A DNA stretch of 64,000 nucleotides from Streptomyces ipomoeae 91-03 (GCF_000317595.1 NZ_AEJC01000250.1:1-64000); one strand, 5' to 3'. Shown: positions 27,926 through 37,480, counted from the stretch's first letter. Numbers and translations are program-made. The notes: a model not told the origin generated them from the letters alone.

Positions 27926-29143
27926 CTACGGGTTGTCGACCTGGAGGAGTTTGTTCGGAGAGCCCGGATATCTGTCCTTGACCTTGCCCGAAACCGTGCG
28001 CTGCGCCAGCGCCTTGCCCACCTCGGCCGGTGCGGCCCTCGGATGGTCGGCCAGATACAGCGCGGCAGCTCCCGCCGCGTGCGGGGTCGCCATCGACGTA
28101 CCGGAGAAGGTCGCCTTCCCGGTGTCGCTCTTGTGTGACGCCGAGGTGATGTTCACACCGGGAGCGAACAGGTCGAGGCTCGGGCCCCAGTTCGAGAAGT
28201 AGGCACGGACGTCCTTCTTGTCGGTGGCGCCGACCGTGATCGCCTGCTTGACGCGGGCGGGCGAGTAGAGACCCGCGGAGAGCCCGTCATTGCCGGCGGC
28301 GACCACGTACGTCACCCCGGACGCCATGGAGTTGCGTACGGCGGCGTCGAGCTGGGCGTTGGCGAAGCCGCCGAGGCTCATATTGGCCACGGCCGGCTTC
28401 CTCGCGTGCTGGGTGACCCAGTCGATACCGGCGATGACCTGGGCGGTCGTACCCGCGCCCGCGTCGTCCAGCACGCGTACGGCGACCACCTTCGCCTTCT
28501 TGTTCTTGGCGACGCCGTACGTGGTGCCGACGGCGGTGGCGGCGACATGGGTGCCGTGGCCGTTGCCGTCCTGGGCGGTCCTGTCGTTCTGCACGAAGTC
28601 CCAGCCGTGGCTGGCCCGGCCGCCGAAGTCCTTGTGCGTGATCCGTATACCGGTGTCGATCACGTACACGGTGGCGCCCTGGCCCGCCGACTCCGGCCAG
28701 GTGTAGCTCTTGTCGAGCGGCAGGCCCGGCTGGTCCAGTCGGTCGAGGCCCCACGAGGGCGGATTTCGCTGGTTGTGGTCGTATGTGACCCTGGTGTCCT
28801 GGACGACCGATGCCACGCGGGAGTCCGCCGCGAGCCGTTTGGCCTGTTTCTCACTGACCTTCACGGAATATCCGTTCAGGGCCGAGCTGTACGTGTGGCG
28901 TATTTTCGCCCCGTACTTCTCCGCGACACCCTTCCCGGCCTTCGACGGGGCCTTCGTGCCCGTCTTGAGGGTCACTATGTAACTGCCGCTGACGGAACCG
29001 GGGCCACCGGCTCCGAGGACCAGCCCCTCCGGAGCGGCGTGCGCCGGCAGGGTGATGGCCGAAAGCGCCGCGGCCGTGATGACCGCCGCCAGCCCTCCCG
29101 TCCAGCGCAGACGCCTGTTTCTCGCCTCTGACAGGTGTGGCAT
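27926..29143 (-). CDS. Secreted subtilisin-like serine protease (S8)
   Basis: 405-aa exported protease. ATG 29143 follows GAGGAGGGGG, fixing the start. A twin-Arg-like basic stretch and hydrophobic segment (LAAVITAAALSAITLPAHA) form the signal peptide. An I9-type propeptide follows (SYIVTLKTGTK...YSSALNGYSVKVSEKQAKRLAAD). The mature domain has the full triad: Asp in VYVIDTGIRITHKDFGGRA, His in NGHGTHVAATAVG and Ser in FSGTSMATPHAAG, with the oxyanion Asn in AAGNDG. This is a proteinase K/aqualysin type without C-terminal add-on domains. It lies between glgE and glgP but shows no functional tie to glucan metabolism. Confidence 0.94.
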   Translation of the reverse strand: MPHLSEARNRRLRWTGGLAAVITAAALSAITLPAHAAPEGLVLGAGGPGSVSGSYIVTLKTGTKAPSKAGKGVAEKYGAKIRHTYSSALNGYSVKVSEKQAKRLAADSRVASVVQDTRVTYDHNQRNPPSWGLDRLDQPGLPLDKSYTWPESAGQGATVYVIDTGIRITHKDFGGRASHGWDFVQNDRTAQDGNGHGTHVAATAVGTTYGVAKNKKAKVVAVRVLDDAGAGTTAQVIAGIDWVTQHARKPAVANMSLGGFANAQLDAAVRNSMASGVTYVVAAGNDGLSAGLYSPARVKQAITVGATDKKDVRAYFSNWGPSLDLFAPGVNITSASHKSDTGKATFSGTSMATPHAAGAAALYLADHPRAAPAEVGKALAQRTVSGKVKDRYPGSPNKLLQVDNP

Positions 29144-29595
29144 GCGTACGTACCCCCTCCTCGACTCGGCGTACCGCCACCGGAGTTCGCCGAGGCCGTG
29201 CGAGGTCGGGCCCCCGGGGTCCGCCGGATTCGGCCGAGGTCGACCGGTACGCCACTCGGCAGCCTCTCGTGCGGTGCGAAGCACCACAAGGTCGAGCAGA
29301 GGGGCGGAATCGGCCATATCGCCCGTGGGGTACATGTGGAGGTTGCGGCGAATTCAGGCCTGAACGTGCGGGGACGGACTGTACGGCGGGGGAGGCGGGG
29401 TACGGATGCGCCGTGCATGCATACCGGTTGCCGACACCCGGTACCCGGACTCGACATCGATACCCGAACCGCACAGCCGGGGGACGCGCCGTAGAGCCGA
29501 GCCGTCCGCGCCGTTACCGTCGTGGGTGACGAGCGGGCGCACAGCGGAGTGCGTCCTTCCGGCCCGTACGTCCTGGCGTGAAGGTGGAACCCTCT
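29144..29595. other. Divergent intergenic region, subtilase / glgP
   Basis: 452 bp holding both promoters. I see no convincing gene, no clear -10/-35 pair and no long dyad. The GAGGAGGGGG ribosome site of the subtilase is at its left edge and the AAGGTGG site of glgP at its right edge. Confidence 0.5.
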
Positions 29596-32226
29596 GTGAA
29601 GGCCATCCGCAGATTCACCGTCCGACCCCTCCTCCCCGAAGCCCTGCACCCGCTCAGCGAACTGGCGCGCAATCTGCGCTGGGCCTGGCACGCGGAGACC
29701 CGTGACCTCTTCCAGTCCGTCGACCCCGAGCGCTGGGCCGCGTCCGGCGGCGACCCCGTACGACTCCTGGGCTCCGTCTCCACCGGACGCCTCGCCGAAC
29801 TCGCCGAGGACCGCCGCTTCCTGCGCCGCCTCACGGTGGCGGCCGACGAACTGCGGGACTACGTCACCGGTGACCGCTGGTATCAAGGTCAGGCGCAGAC
29901 CGCCGAACTCCCGGCGGCCATCGCCTACTTCTCCCCCGAGTTCGGTATCACGGCCGCGCTGCCGCAGTACTCCGGCGGCCTCGGCATCCTTGCCGGCGAC
30001 CATCTGAAGGCGGCCAGCGACCTCGGCGTACCCCTGATCGGCGTCGGCCTGCTGTACCGGCACGGCTACTTCCGCCAGTCACTGTCGAGAGACGGCTGGC
30101 AGCAGGAGCACTACCCGGTACTCGACCCGAACGAGCTGCCTCTGGTGCCGTTGCACGAGTCCGACGGCTCTCCGGCCCAGGTCGGCCTGGCCCTGCCCGG
30201 CGGTCGCCTGCTGCACGCCCGTATCTGGCAGGCCCAGGTCGGCCGCGTCCCCCTGCTCCTGCTCGACTCGGACGTCGAGGAGAACGCCCTCGGTGAACGC
30301 GGCGTGACCGACCGCCTCTACGGCGGCGGCAGCGAACACCGCCTGCTCCAGGAGATGCTGCTCGGCATAGGAGGAGTCCGCGCCGTACGCGCGTACTGCC
30401 GCCTCACCGGCCACCCGGCCCCCGAGGTCTTCCACACCAACGAGGGCCACGCCGGCTTCCTCGGCCTCGAACGCATCGCCGAACTCTCCGACCAGGGCCT
30501 CGACTTCGACGCCGGTCTGGAGGCGGTCCGCTCCGGCACCGTCTTCACCACCCACACCCCCGTCCCCGCCGGCATCGACCGCTTCGACCGCGAACTGGTC
30601 GCCCGCCACTTCGGCCCCGACGCCGAGCTGCCCCGCATCGACGTCGAACGCATTCTCGGCCTTGGCATGGAGACGTACTCGGGCGGCGACCCGAACGTCT
30701 TCAACATGGCGGTGATGGGCCTGAGGCTGGCGCAGCGGGCGAACGGGGTGTCCCTCCTGCACGGCAATGTGAGCCGGGAGATGTTCTCGGGCCTGTGGCC
30801 CGGCTTCGACCCGGACGAGGTCCCGATCACCTCGGTCACGAACGGCGTACACGCCCCGACCTGGGTGGCCCCCGAGGTCTTCCGCCTCGGCGCCCGCCAG
30901 ATCGGCGCCGAACGCACCGAGGACGCCATGACGGTGGGCGGCTCGGACCGCTGGGACGCGGTCGGTGACATCCCCGACCAGGACATCTGGGAACTGCGCC
31001 GGGTCCTGCGCGAGCAGTTGGTACAGGAGGTACGGGAACGCCTGTACGCCTCCTGGCGCCAGCGCGGCGCGGGCACGGCCGAACTGGGCTGGATCGAGGG
31101 AGTGCTGGACCCGGACGTGCTGACGATCGGCTTCGCGCGCCGAGTCCCGTCGTACAAACGTCTGACCCTGATGCTCAGGGACCAGGACCGCCTGATGGAT
31201 CTGCTGCTCCACCCGGAGCGGCCGGTGCAGATAGTGGTCGCGGGCAAGGCCCACCCCGCGGACGACGGTGGCAAGCGCCTCATCCAGGAGCTGGTGCGCT
31301 TCGCGGACGACCCGCGCGTACGCCACCGGATCGTGTTCCTCCCCGACTACGGCATGGCGATGGCGCAGAAGCTGTACCCCGGCTGCGACGTCTGGCTGAA
31401 CAACCCGCTGCGACCGCTGGAGGCGTGCGGGACGAGCGGGATGAAGGCGGCGCTGAACGGCTGTCTGAATCTGTCCGTCCTGGACGGCTGGTGGGACGAA
31501 TGGTTCAAGCCGGACTTCGGCTGGGCGATCCCCACGGCGGACGGCACGGCGATGGACGAGGACCGCCGGGACGACGTGGAGGCCGCGGCCCTCTACGACC
31601 TGCTGGAGCAGCGGGTGGCCCCGCGCTTCTACGAACGCGGGCCGAGCGGCTTGCCCGACCGCTGGATCGAGATGGTCCGCCAGACGCTCACCCATCTGGG
31701 CCCGAAGGTGCTGGCGGGCCGGATGGTGTCCGAGTACGTGGAACGCCTGTACGCGCCGGCGGCCCGGGCGCATCGTGCGCTGACGCCGGACACGGCGCGC
31801 GAGCTGGCGGGGTGGAAGGCGCGGGTGCGGTCCGCGTGGCACCGGGTGACGGTGGACCATGTGGAGACCTCCGCCGCCCCGACCGGCACGGCGGCGGAGC
31901 TGGGGGCGTCGCTGGTGCTGCGTGTACGGGTCGGTCTGGGGGACCTGGCCCCGGACGACGTGGAGGTCCAGGCGGTGTCGGGACGCGTCGACAACGAGGA
32001 CCGCATCACGGACGCGACGTACGTCCCGCTGAAGCCGACGGGTGGGCCGGACGAGGGGGGCGGCTGGGTGTACGAGGGGCCACTGTCCTTGGACCGCACG
32101 GGCCCGTTCGGCTACACGGTACGGATCCTGCCGGCCCACCGATTGCTGGCGTCGACGGCGGAGCTGGGGCTGGTGGCGGTACCGGCGGAGGAGATGGGGG
32201 AGGGCGCGGGGGTGTTGATGCGGTGA
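29596..32226 (+). CDS. glgP: Alpha-glucan phosphorylase
   Basis: 876-aa GT35 enzyme of the short bacterial type. It releases glucose-1-phosphate from alpha-1,4-glucan ends. GTG 29596 follows AAGGTGG seven bases upstream and starts the conserved KAIRRFTVRPLLPEAL; GTG 29578 is a weaker alternative. Key blocks are AYFSPEFGITAALPQYSGGLGILAGDH, EVFHTNEGHAGFL, FTTHTPVPAGIDRFD, GYARRVPSYKR-like GFARRVPSYKRLTL, and the PLP site EACGTSGMKAALNG with its Lys. It is divergent from the subtilase and faces away from the glgE operon, so degradation and synthesis of the glucan are controlled from separate promoters. Confidence 0.95.
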   Translation: MKAIRRFTVRPLLPEALHPLSELARNLRWAWHAETRDLFQSVDPERWAASGGDPVRLLGSVSTGRLAELAEDRRFLRRLTVAADELRDYVTGDRWYQGQAQTAELPAAIAYFSPEFGITAALPQYSGGLGILAGDHLKAASDLGVPLIGVGLLYRHGYFRQSLSRDGWQQEHYPVLDPNELPLVPLHESDGSPAQVGLALPGGRLLHARIWQAQVGRVPLLLLDSDVEENALGERGVTDRLYGGGSEHRLLQEMLLGIGGVRAVRAYCRLTGHPAPEVFHTNEGHAGFLGLERIAELSDQGLDFDAGLEAVRSGTVFTTHTPVPAGIDRFDRELVARHFGPDAELPRIDVERILGLGMETYSGGDPNVFNMAVMGLRLAQRANGVSLLHGNVSREMFSGLWPGFDPDEVPITSVTNGVHAPTWVAPEVFRLGARQIGAERTEDAMTVGGSDRWDAVGDIPDQDIWELRRVLREQLVQEVRERLYASWRQRGAGTAELGWIEGVLDPDVLTIGFARRVPSYKRLTLMLRDQDRLMDLLLHPERPVQIVVAGKAHPADDGGKRLIQELVRFADDPRVRHRIVFLPDYGMAMAQKLYPGCDVWLNNPLRPLEACGTSGMKAALNGCLNLSVLDGWWDEWFKPDFGWAIPTADGTAMDEDRRDDVEAAALYDLLEQRVAPRFYERGPSGLPDRWIEMVRQTLTHLGPKVLAGRMVSEYVERLYAPAARAHRALTPDTARELAGWKARVRSAWHRVTVDHVETSAAPTGTAAELGASLVLRVRVGLGDLAPDDVEVQAVSGRVDNEDRITDATYVPLKPTGGPDEGGGWVYEGPLSLDRTGPFGYTVRILPAHRLLASTAELGLVAVPAEEMGEGAGVLMR

Positions 32227-32418
32227 GGTCCCGGAGGGCGGCCGGGTTCCTCGGTCGGCGGTGGGTACGACGAGGCGTGCACGAGTGAGTCTCCGGGCGG
32301 TGGCAGGAGCACTCGTGGGGTGGGGAACGGAAGTTCTCGCCTCGAATGTGTGACCTTCGTCGGTGGTGGCCGTTGGGTGTGGTGACGGATTTGTGCGGCA
32401 CCGGGTGGGGGTGGCGGG

Positions 32419-33848
32419 GTGCCCGGTCCCACGGGGGTCGCGGTCCGTACCCGGCTCAAGAATCTGACCGCCGGGGACGAGAAGGTGCTGCATCTGGTCG
32501 GTGACCATCTGGGGTCGCTGGCCTCCCGGGATCTGAAGGCGCGGTGTGCGGCCGGACCGGGGCACGACAGTGAGCGGTGGGCGCAGCGCAAGCGTGTCCT
32601 GACCGAGGAGTCGTCCTCGCGGTGGGCGGGGTCGATCACGAAGTCCACTCACGATCAGTGGGCCCTGGCGCGGCGCGGTCAGCTCGCCCACATCCACAGC
32701 CTTCAGGCCGGGGTCAGGACCATCGCGCACCGCCTGTCCCTGCCGGTCGGGGGGGAAGGGCGGCAAGAAGGCTCCGGGCGGCTACGGCAGCAGGCAGGAG
32801 TGGTTCGCCAAGTCGCGGCGCCTGCGGGTGCTCGATGAGCGGCTTCAGGCGGCGCGGGCCGATTGGGATGCCGGGGTGGTGCGTGTGGTGCGGGGCGGGA
32901 AGGGGCTGCTGAACACCCGTCACCACCTGGATGCCGCTCGGCTCACCGAGGAGCAGTGGCGCCGGCGGTGGCAGGCCGGGCGCCGCTTCCTGCAGGCGGA
33001 CGGGGAGTCCGGCAAGCGGTTCGGCAACGAGACCGTCCGCGTCACTCCCGGCGGTGAGGTGTCGCTCAGGCTGCCCGCGCCGCTGGCGCATCTGGCGAAC
33101 GCCCCGCACGGCCGCTACGTGCTGACCGCCCGTGTGGGGTTCGCGCACCGGGGTGAGCAGTGGGCCGACCGCGTCACCGCGAACCGGGCCGTCGCGTACC
33201 GCATCCACGAAGACACCGGCCGGGGCCGCTGGTACCTCACCGCCTCCTGGACCATCCCCCCCACCCCGGCGGTGCCGCTGGAGGCGGCCCGCGCGCAGGG
33301 CCTGGTCGGGGTGGACACCAACGCCGACCACCTGGCCGCCTGGCGCCTCGACGCCCACGGCAACCCCCTCGGCGCACCCCGCCGCTTCGACTACGACCTC
33401 ACCGGCACCGCCCACCACCGCGACGCCCAGATCCGCCACGCCCTGATCCGCCTGCTGCTCCCCCACGCTCGGCTTCGCTCGCGCGGGAGGTATCCCCATG
33501 GCCAGACGCCACGGCTTGGCGATCGCGGTGGAGGACCTCGACTTCGCCGCGGAGAAGACCCGCAAGACCACACGCCATCATGCGGCAGCGGTGGCGATCG
33601 GAAGACGCGCCCTGGGACACCCGGTCCGGCGACGGACGACACCGCCCCCTGCTCACCGGAGCGATGAGCAGGGGCATCGGACCGTCCAGACCGAACCGGC
33701 CACCCCGGGGCGTGAGGCTGTGCCCATCAGCGGCCTCCGGCCGCGGGCCGCCCCGCATTCCCGGACCACGGACACGATCCGTGCGCGCTGGACACGGAGC
33801 GAAAGCGGTCGACCAGAACGCCCAACACCGTTCGGGGCGTTCGACTGA
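32419..33848 (+). pseudogene. Decayed TnpB-like (IS605 OrfB / IS1341-type) gene
   Basis: Three successive frames together read as one TnpB-like protein. 32419-about 32755 encodes the helical N-terminal part. A shift at a run of seven G (about 32749-32755) moves to the frame encoding GSRQEWFAKSRRLRVLDERL...GLVGVDTNADHLAAWRLD, the RuvC-I Asp motif. A second break at about 33460-33497 moves to MARRHGLAIAVEDLDFAAEKTR, the RuvC-II Glu motif. The sequence then jumps to HHAAAVAIGRRALGHP, which lacks the intervening zinc-finger part and has His where the RuvC-III Asp is expected. No TnpA gene and no clear omega-RNA can be assigned. It is not expected to be active. Confidence 0.75.
33460..33497. repeat. 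Short palindromic insertion inside the TnpB-like gene
   Basis: About 37 bp containing ACGCTCGGCTTCGCTCGCG flanked by CCCC and GGGAGG...CCCC. It falls exactly where the reading frame breaks between RLLL and ARRHGLAIAVEDLD. Similar C-run/CGCTCGGCTTCGCTCG/G-run cassettes recur in streptomycete intergenic regions (from general knowledge). It may be a non-autonomous palindromic repeat. Confidence 0.55.
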
Positions 33849-33920
33849 GCACGGACCCTGGCAACAGGACTCACTCCCGCTCAGTCTCTGGGAACGGCGA
33901 GGTATCTGCGGCCGGACCCT

Positions 33921-34643
33921 CTACTCCCGCGTGAACCGGTCGAGCAGCGCGTCCAGCCCGGTGGCCAGGGCCTCCGGACCGCCCCGCTCGGCGAGTGAGG
34001 CGGCCGTCTCCCGCAGGGTCGGCAGTTCCTGAGCCGACAGGCGGTGCAGGCCGAGACGGAAAGCGGGATCAGGCTCGTCGGGGTTATCCACCATGGGCCG
34101 TAGCTCCACGGATACATAGCCGAGCAGCCAGGCAGTGAGAGCTTGGAAGACGGCAGCGCTGCGGACATCGTCGAGCCCACCCTCCCGGAGCAGCGCGAGT
34201 ATCCTTTCGTGGTCCCGCAGCACGGCGACCGGCCGCCGCGCCAGTGGAACCGCCAGCATGCGCGTGGTGAGAAGGGGTGCCGCCTGAGGGTGGGCGAGAC
34301 ACACGTCGTAGGTGGCCCGCGCGATGCGGTGCAGTCCCGCGCGCCAGGCCAGTGCACCAGCCTCGGGATCGGGTTCGGCGGCCAGGCGTGACTCCAGTTC
34401 CAGGTACAGGGCCTCGACCAGGCCGTCCAGGAGGGCGTCCTTGCTGGAGGCGTACCGGTAGAGCGCCATCGCCTCCACACCGAGTTCGGCACCGAGCCGA
34501 CGCATGCTCAGCGCCGACAGTCCCTCCCGATCCACAAGAGCCAGCGCACTGGCCAGCACGCGATCCCGGCTGAGTCGCCCATATCGGCCGCGATCACTGG
34601 CGCGCCGCGCCGGTTGGGCCTCGTCGGCCCGCTCCTTGGCCAT
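33921..34643 (-). CDS. TetR-family regulator
   Basis: 240-aa repressor. The HTH domain (residues 15-65) reads RLSRDRVLASALALVDREGLSALSMRRLGAELGVEAMALYRYASSKDALL, a standard TetR_N. The C-terminal half resembles the tetracycline-repressor type ligand domain (TetR_C_1). Start ATG 34643; the frame continues upstream through the operator region but that part is not conserved. Its own promoter contains the palindrome TACGTATACGTA (34689-34700), and a related motif occurs in the outer promoters of the neighbouring polysaccharide genes, so it is the best local candidate to regulate that locus. The ligand is unknown. Confidence 0.9.
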   Translation of the reverse strand: MAKERADEAQPARRASDRGRYGRLSRDRVLASALALVDREGLSALSMRRLGAELGVEAMALYRYASSKDALLDGLVEALYLELESRLAAEPDPEAGALAWRAGLHRIARATYDVCLAHPQAAPLLTTRMLAVPLARRPVAVLRDHERILALLREGGLDDVRSAAVFQALTAWLLGYVSVELRPMVDNPDEPDPAFRLGLHRLSAQELPTLRETAASLAERGGPEALATGLDALLDRFTRE

Positions 34644-34688
34644 GTCCTGCCTCCAGACGGTCGGCCGAGGCCGTGTCCCTGTTGAGTG

Positions 34689-34706
34689 TACGTATACGTA
34701 GTACAC
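34689..34706. promoter_or_regulatory. Palindrome upstream of tetR (candidate operator)
   Basis: TACGTATACGTA (34689-34700) is a perfect 12-bp palindrome. It overlaps a second arrangement, GTGTAC...GTACAC (34686-34706). It lies 46 bp upstream of the TetR start and nine bases after the 3' end of the beta-helix gene, a typical autoregulatory site. Confidence 0.6.
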
Positions 34707-34714
34707 CTTCGGGG

Positions 34715-36328
34715 TCAGGGTTGTGCAGCCCCAGTGTTCGGCGGTGCCGTGACGGCGCGGCCGAAGTAGTCGACGCTGACCGGGACGAGGCCGAAGCGCG
34801 CATGCAGGTCGAGCCCGGCGTGCCGGCAGTCGGGAACGAAGCGGCGGGCGTCGGACGGCGAATCGGCCTCGGGCAGCGGGCCTCCGTCGAAGCAGGGAGA
34901 GGCGGTAGCACCCGTCGAGCGGCTGTCCAGGCGTTCCTGCCCTGTGCTGTAGCGCCAGTCCTCAAGACCCCGGAAGTTCTCATCGCCCCAGCGCACGAGC
35001 CACTGGCCTTTCGCGGTGTAGTACTGGTTGCCCTGGAAGATGACCTGACTGGTGGAGAGGTCGGTGTCCGACACGACGAGCGGGTCTCCGTCGGTGACCA
35101 GGATGTTGTTGCGCAGGCTCACGGCGTTGTTGTTGGGGTGGACGCGCACCGCGGTGCCCTCGCCCGCCGGCGAGCGGGTCATGACCACTGTGTTCTGGTA
35201 GATCTGCAGGTTGCTGATATTGGAGCCGTGGACCGTCAGACCGCCGTTGTGGGGCATCTTGCGTGCGTCGTTGCTGCTGATGTTGTAACGAATGGTGTTG
35301 TTGGGATGCGGATGTCCCCAGCGAGAGAACACGTAGAAACCAGACCCGTCGTTCTGGAACGACAGGTTGTATTGGAGGGTCGAGTTGGACACGCTCGTGT
35401 CCATGCCGAACCCGGCACCATCCACATCGGAACCGGAGTGGTTGCGGTAAGCGGAATTGTGCTCCACCAGAACGCCTGTGGAGTCGTACGCCCAGATACC
35501 CCCCGGCCCGTAGTACGCCTTGGCCGCGGCCTGCCTGCCGTTGTCGTGGGCACTGGAGTTGCGCACGATGGCTTGACGTACGCCCCCGATGACGATGCCG
35601 TTGCCAGTCGGACGGTAGATCGCGGCGGGGTCGCCGGGATTGTCGTATGCGTGGACATTTGTGATGTCGATGTTCTCGTGAGCGTAGGCGGGACGGTTGT
35701 CATCGAACTCCGGCCCGTAGGTGAGCAACCCGGTGTCCTTGTTGCCGTGGAGTTCTGCGCGGCGGATCAGCACGTCGGTGAAGCCGCTGCCGGAGATGGT
35801 GGAGCCGACCCCGATTCCCACCTGGAAACCGGATGCGTCGACGTCGGAGACGATCACGTGGGCCCGGCGTGCCTCGGCCGGGGTGTCGTTGTACAGGTTG
35901 ACGCCCGCCTGGCTGGTGCGCGCCGAGCCGCGGCCTCGGAGTATCAGGTCGTGTATCTCGACGCCTGCGGTGTTGTGCACGGAGACTCCGGCAGAGCCTG
36001 CGGCGACGAGCGTCGCCCGCCCGCTCCCGTAGGAACCGACGATCACCGGCCTCTCGGCGTCCCCGGCTTCGTTGCCGCTGACCGTGATCGTGCCGGCGAA
36101 GCGGGCCCCGCCTTCGAGCAGGAGCCGGTCACCGGGACGCAGCATGACCTGTTCGGCACGGCCCAGGGTGCGCCAGGCCTTGTCCGTCGAGGTTCCCTCG
36201 GCGGAGTCGTCGCCGTGGGTGCTCACGTAGTACGTCTTGGGCGACGGGGCTCCGTAGTGGGGAGCCGCGGTGCAGCCACCGACCAGGAGCCCGAGGACCG
36301 CCGTGGCGAGGGTGCGGGTGCGCCACAT
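34715..36328 (-). CDS. Secreted right-handed parallel beta-helix lipoprotein
   Basis: 537 aa. The signal peptide ends in a lipobox (LATAVLGLLVGGC, Cys at 19), so it is probably anchored outside the membrane. KTYYVSTHGDDSAEGTS and AWRTLGRAEQVMLRPGDRLLLEGG are the usual start of pectate-lyase-like beta-helix domains. Stacked repeats follow, with ladders such as VEIHDLILRG, ENIDITNVHAYDN, ISNLQIYQNTVVM and VSLRNNILVT. It may bind, cleave or epimerise an acidic polysaccharide. It starts six bases after the chimeric UGD/UXS gene. Its C-terminus (GLDLHARFGL, DYFGRAVTAPPNTGAAQP) is repeated in a gene remnant at 42.8-43.1 kb. Confidence 0.88.
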   Translation of the reverse strand: MWRTRTLATAVLGLLVGGCTAAPHYGAPSPKTYYVSTHGDDSAEGTSTDKAWRTLGRAEQVMLRPGDRLLLEGGARFAGTITVSGNEAGDAERPVIVGSYGSGRATLVAAGSAGVSVHNTAGVEIHDLILRGRGSARTSQAGVNLYNDTPAEARRAHVIVSDVDASGFQVGIGVGSTISGSGFTDVLIRRAELHGNKDTGLLTYGPEFDDNRPAYAHENIDITNVHAYDNPGDPAAIYRPTGNGIVIGGVRQAIVRNSSAHDNGRQAAAKAYYGPGGIWAYDSTGVLVEHNSAYRNHSGSDVDGAGFGMDTSVSNSTLQYNLSFQNDGSGFYVFSRWGHPHPNNTIRYNISSNDARKMPHNGGLTVHGSNISNLQIYQNTVVMTRSPAGEGTAVRVHPNNNAVSLRNNILVTDGDPLVVSDTDLSTSQVIFQGNQYYTAKGQWLVRWGDENFRGLEDWRYSTGQERLDSRSTGATASPCFDGGPLPEADSPSDARRFVPDCRHAGLDLHARFGLVPVSVDYFGRAVTAPPNTGAAQP

Positions 36329-36333
36329 GGGGA

Positions 36334-37305
36334 TCAGATCTCCAACGGCTGCCTGAGCCGTCCTTGGGTGAGAGTCCTGGCGGACCGATCAACCGTGCGG
36401 CGCAGCCCTTCTGTCAACGTGACCTCGGGCGCCCAGTTGAGCAGCTCACGGGCGCGCGTGATGTCGGCGCAACGGCGCGTGGGGTCGTCGGTGGGCAGGG
36501 GGCGGCGGTCGAGAGGGGAGGATGAGCCGATGGCTGCCAGGACGGGTTCGGCCAGTTCACGGGCGCTGTACTCGGCGGGGTTGCCCAGGTTCACCGGCCC
36601 CTCGTGGTGGCTGTCGAGCATGGCGATCAAGCCTCGGACGAGGTCGTCGACGTAGCAGAAGCTGTGCGTCTGGCCGCCGTCGCCGTAGATGGTGGGTGCG
36701 GCGCGGGCCAGCGCTTGCCGGACGAAGGTGGATACCAGGCTCCCGCCTCGGGGCCGCATACGGGGACCGTAGGCGTTGAAGATCCGCATGATGCCCGTCT
36801 CGGTCCCATAGGTGCGCCGGTGCACGGTGGTGGGCGCTTCGGCGTAGCGTTCGGCTTCGTCGTAGACGCTGCGGGGTCCCACAGGGTTCACGTTGCCCCA
36901 GTAGACCTCGGGCTGCGGATGGATCAGCGGGTCGACATAGACCTCGCTGGTAGCTGCCGGCAGGAAGCGGGCCCCGTGCCGCCGTGCCAGCAGCGGCGCG
37001 TTCTTCGTGCCGTGGCTGCTCGGGGCGTTGCTCTGGGCCCGCTGGGGTGTGCCCACACAGACGGAGTGAGTCCTGGGGAACTGGGCGCCCTCGGCCAACG
37101 AGGTGGTGAACCGGAGGCGCCCGGAGCGGATGGTTCGCGCGAGCAGTTCACTCAGGCCCGTCTCGTGGACAGGGGCGCGGCCGGCTGACAGGGAGGCGAT
37201 GCGGTCGGCGTCGACGTCGATGCCGACGACCTTGTGGTCGAGGTCCGCCATGCGCGCGGCATGCGCCGTGCCCACATATCCGGTCCCGATGACTGTCAAT
37301 CGCAT
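36334..37305 (-). CDS. Chimeric UDP-glucose dehydrogenase / UDP-glucuronate decarboxylase-like protein, probably inactive
   Basis: 323 aa, open throughout. Residues 1-83 match the N-terminal Rossmann half of UDP-glucose dehydrogenase ([30 protein letters not shown]...[11 protein letters not shown]...VCVGTPQR). After a junction near residues 84-103 the rest matches the C-terminal two thirds of a UXS-type SDR ([39 protein letters not shown]...[17 protein letters not shown]). The intact pair at 40542-42829 shows what was joined. The catalytic Lys of YxxxK is Glu here (YDEAER), STSEVYGDP has become ATSEVYVDP, and both the UGD catalytic Cys and the SDR glycine motif are absent. The frame survives, so a product may be made, but neither reaction is expected. 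Confidence 0.85.
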   Translation of the reverse strand: MRLTVIGTGYVGTAHAARMADLDHKVVGIDVDADRIASLSAGRAPVHETGLSELLARTIRSGRLRFTTSLAEGAQFPRTHSVCVGTPQRAQSNAPSSHGTKNAPLLARRHGARFLPAATSEVYVDPLIHPQPEVYWGNVNPVGPRSVYDEAERYAEAPTTVHRRTYGTETGIMRIFNAYGPRMRPRGGSLVSTFVRQALARAAPTIYGDGGQTHSFCYVDDLVRGLIAMLDSHHEGPVNLGNPAEYSARELAEPVLAAIGSSSPLDRRPLPTDDPTRRCADITRARELLNWAPEVTLTEGLRRTVDRSARTLTQGRLRQPLEI

Positions 37306-37386
37306 GAGGTGGCTCCTTTGTCGTCGGCCGGCCACCGGAGCCAGCGGCGGCACCTGTTCGGTGTCGCTAGATGCCAACTCTGTATG

Positions 37387-37399
37387 TTTACGTCGTATA
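37387..37399. promoter_or_regulatory. TACGTCGTA-type site upstream of the chimeric gene
   Basis: TTTACGTCGTATA, with inverted half-sites TACG/CGTA around a central T. It lies 82 bp upstream of the start at 37305 in an AT-richer stretch (GTATATTTTGCAGTTTGC). The same core occurs at 58168-58180. Confidence 0.5.
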
Positions 37400-37480
37400 T
37401 TTTGCAGTTTGCGCCCGCTGCTCGATGACGTCAAGCGGAAGCGGCTTGAGTATGTGTACGATGTAAGTCTTGACCGTAAA

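Noticed and set aside
29406..29705. Short frames across the subtilase/glgP gap
   Set aside because: Arg/Pro-rich and overlapping the glgP start; no conserved feature.
34643..34706. TetR start at 34706
   Set aside because: The added residues MYYVYVHSTG... are translation of the palindromic operator; the TetR fold begins after ATG 34643.
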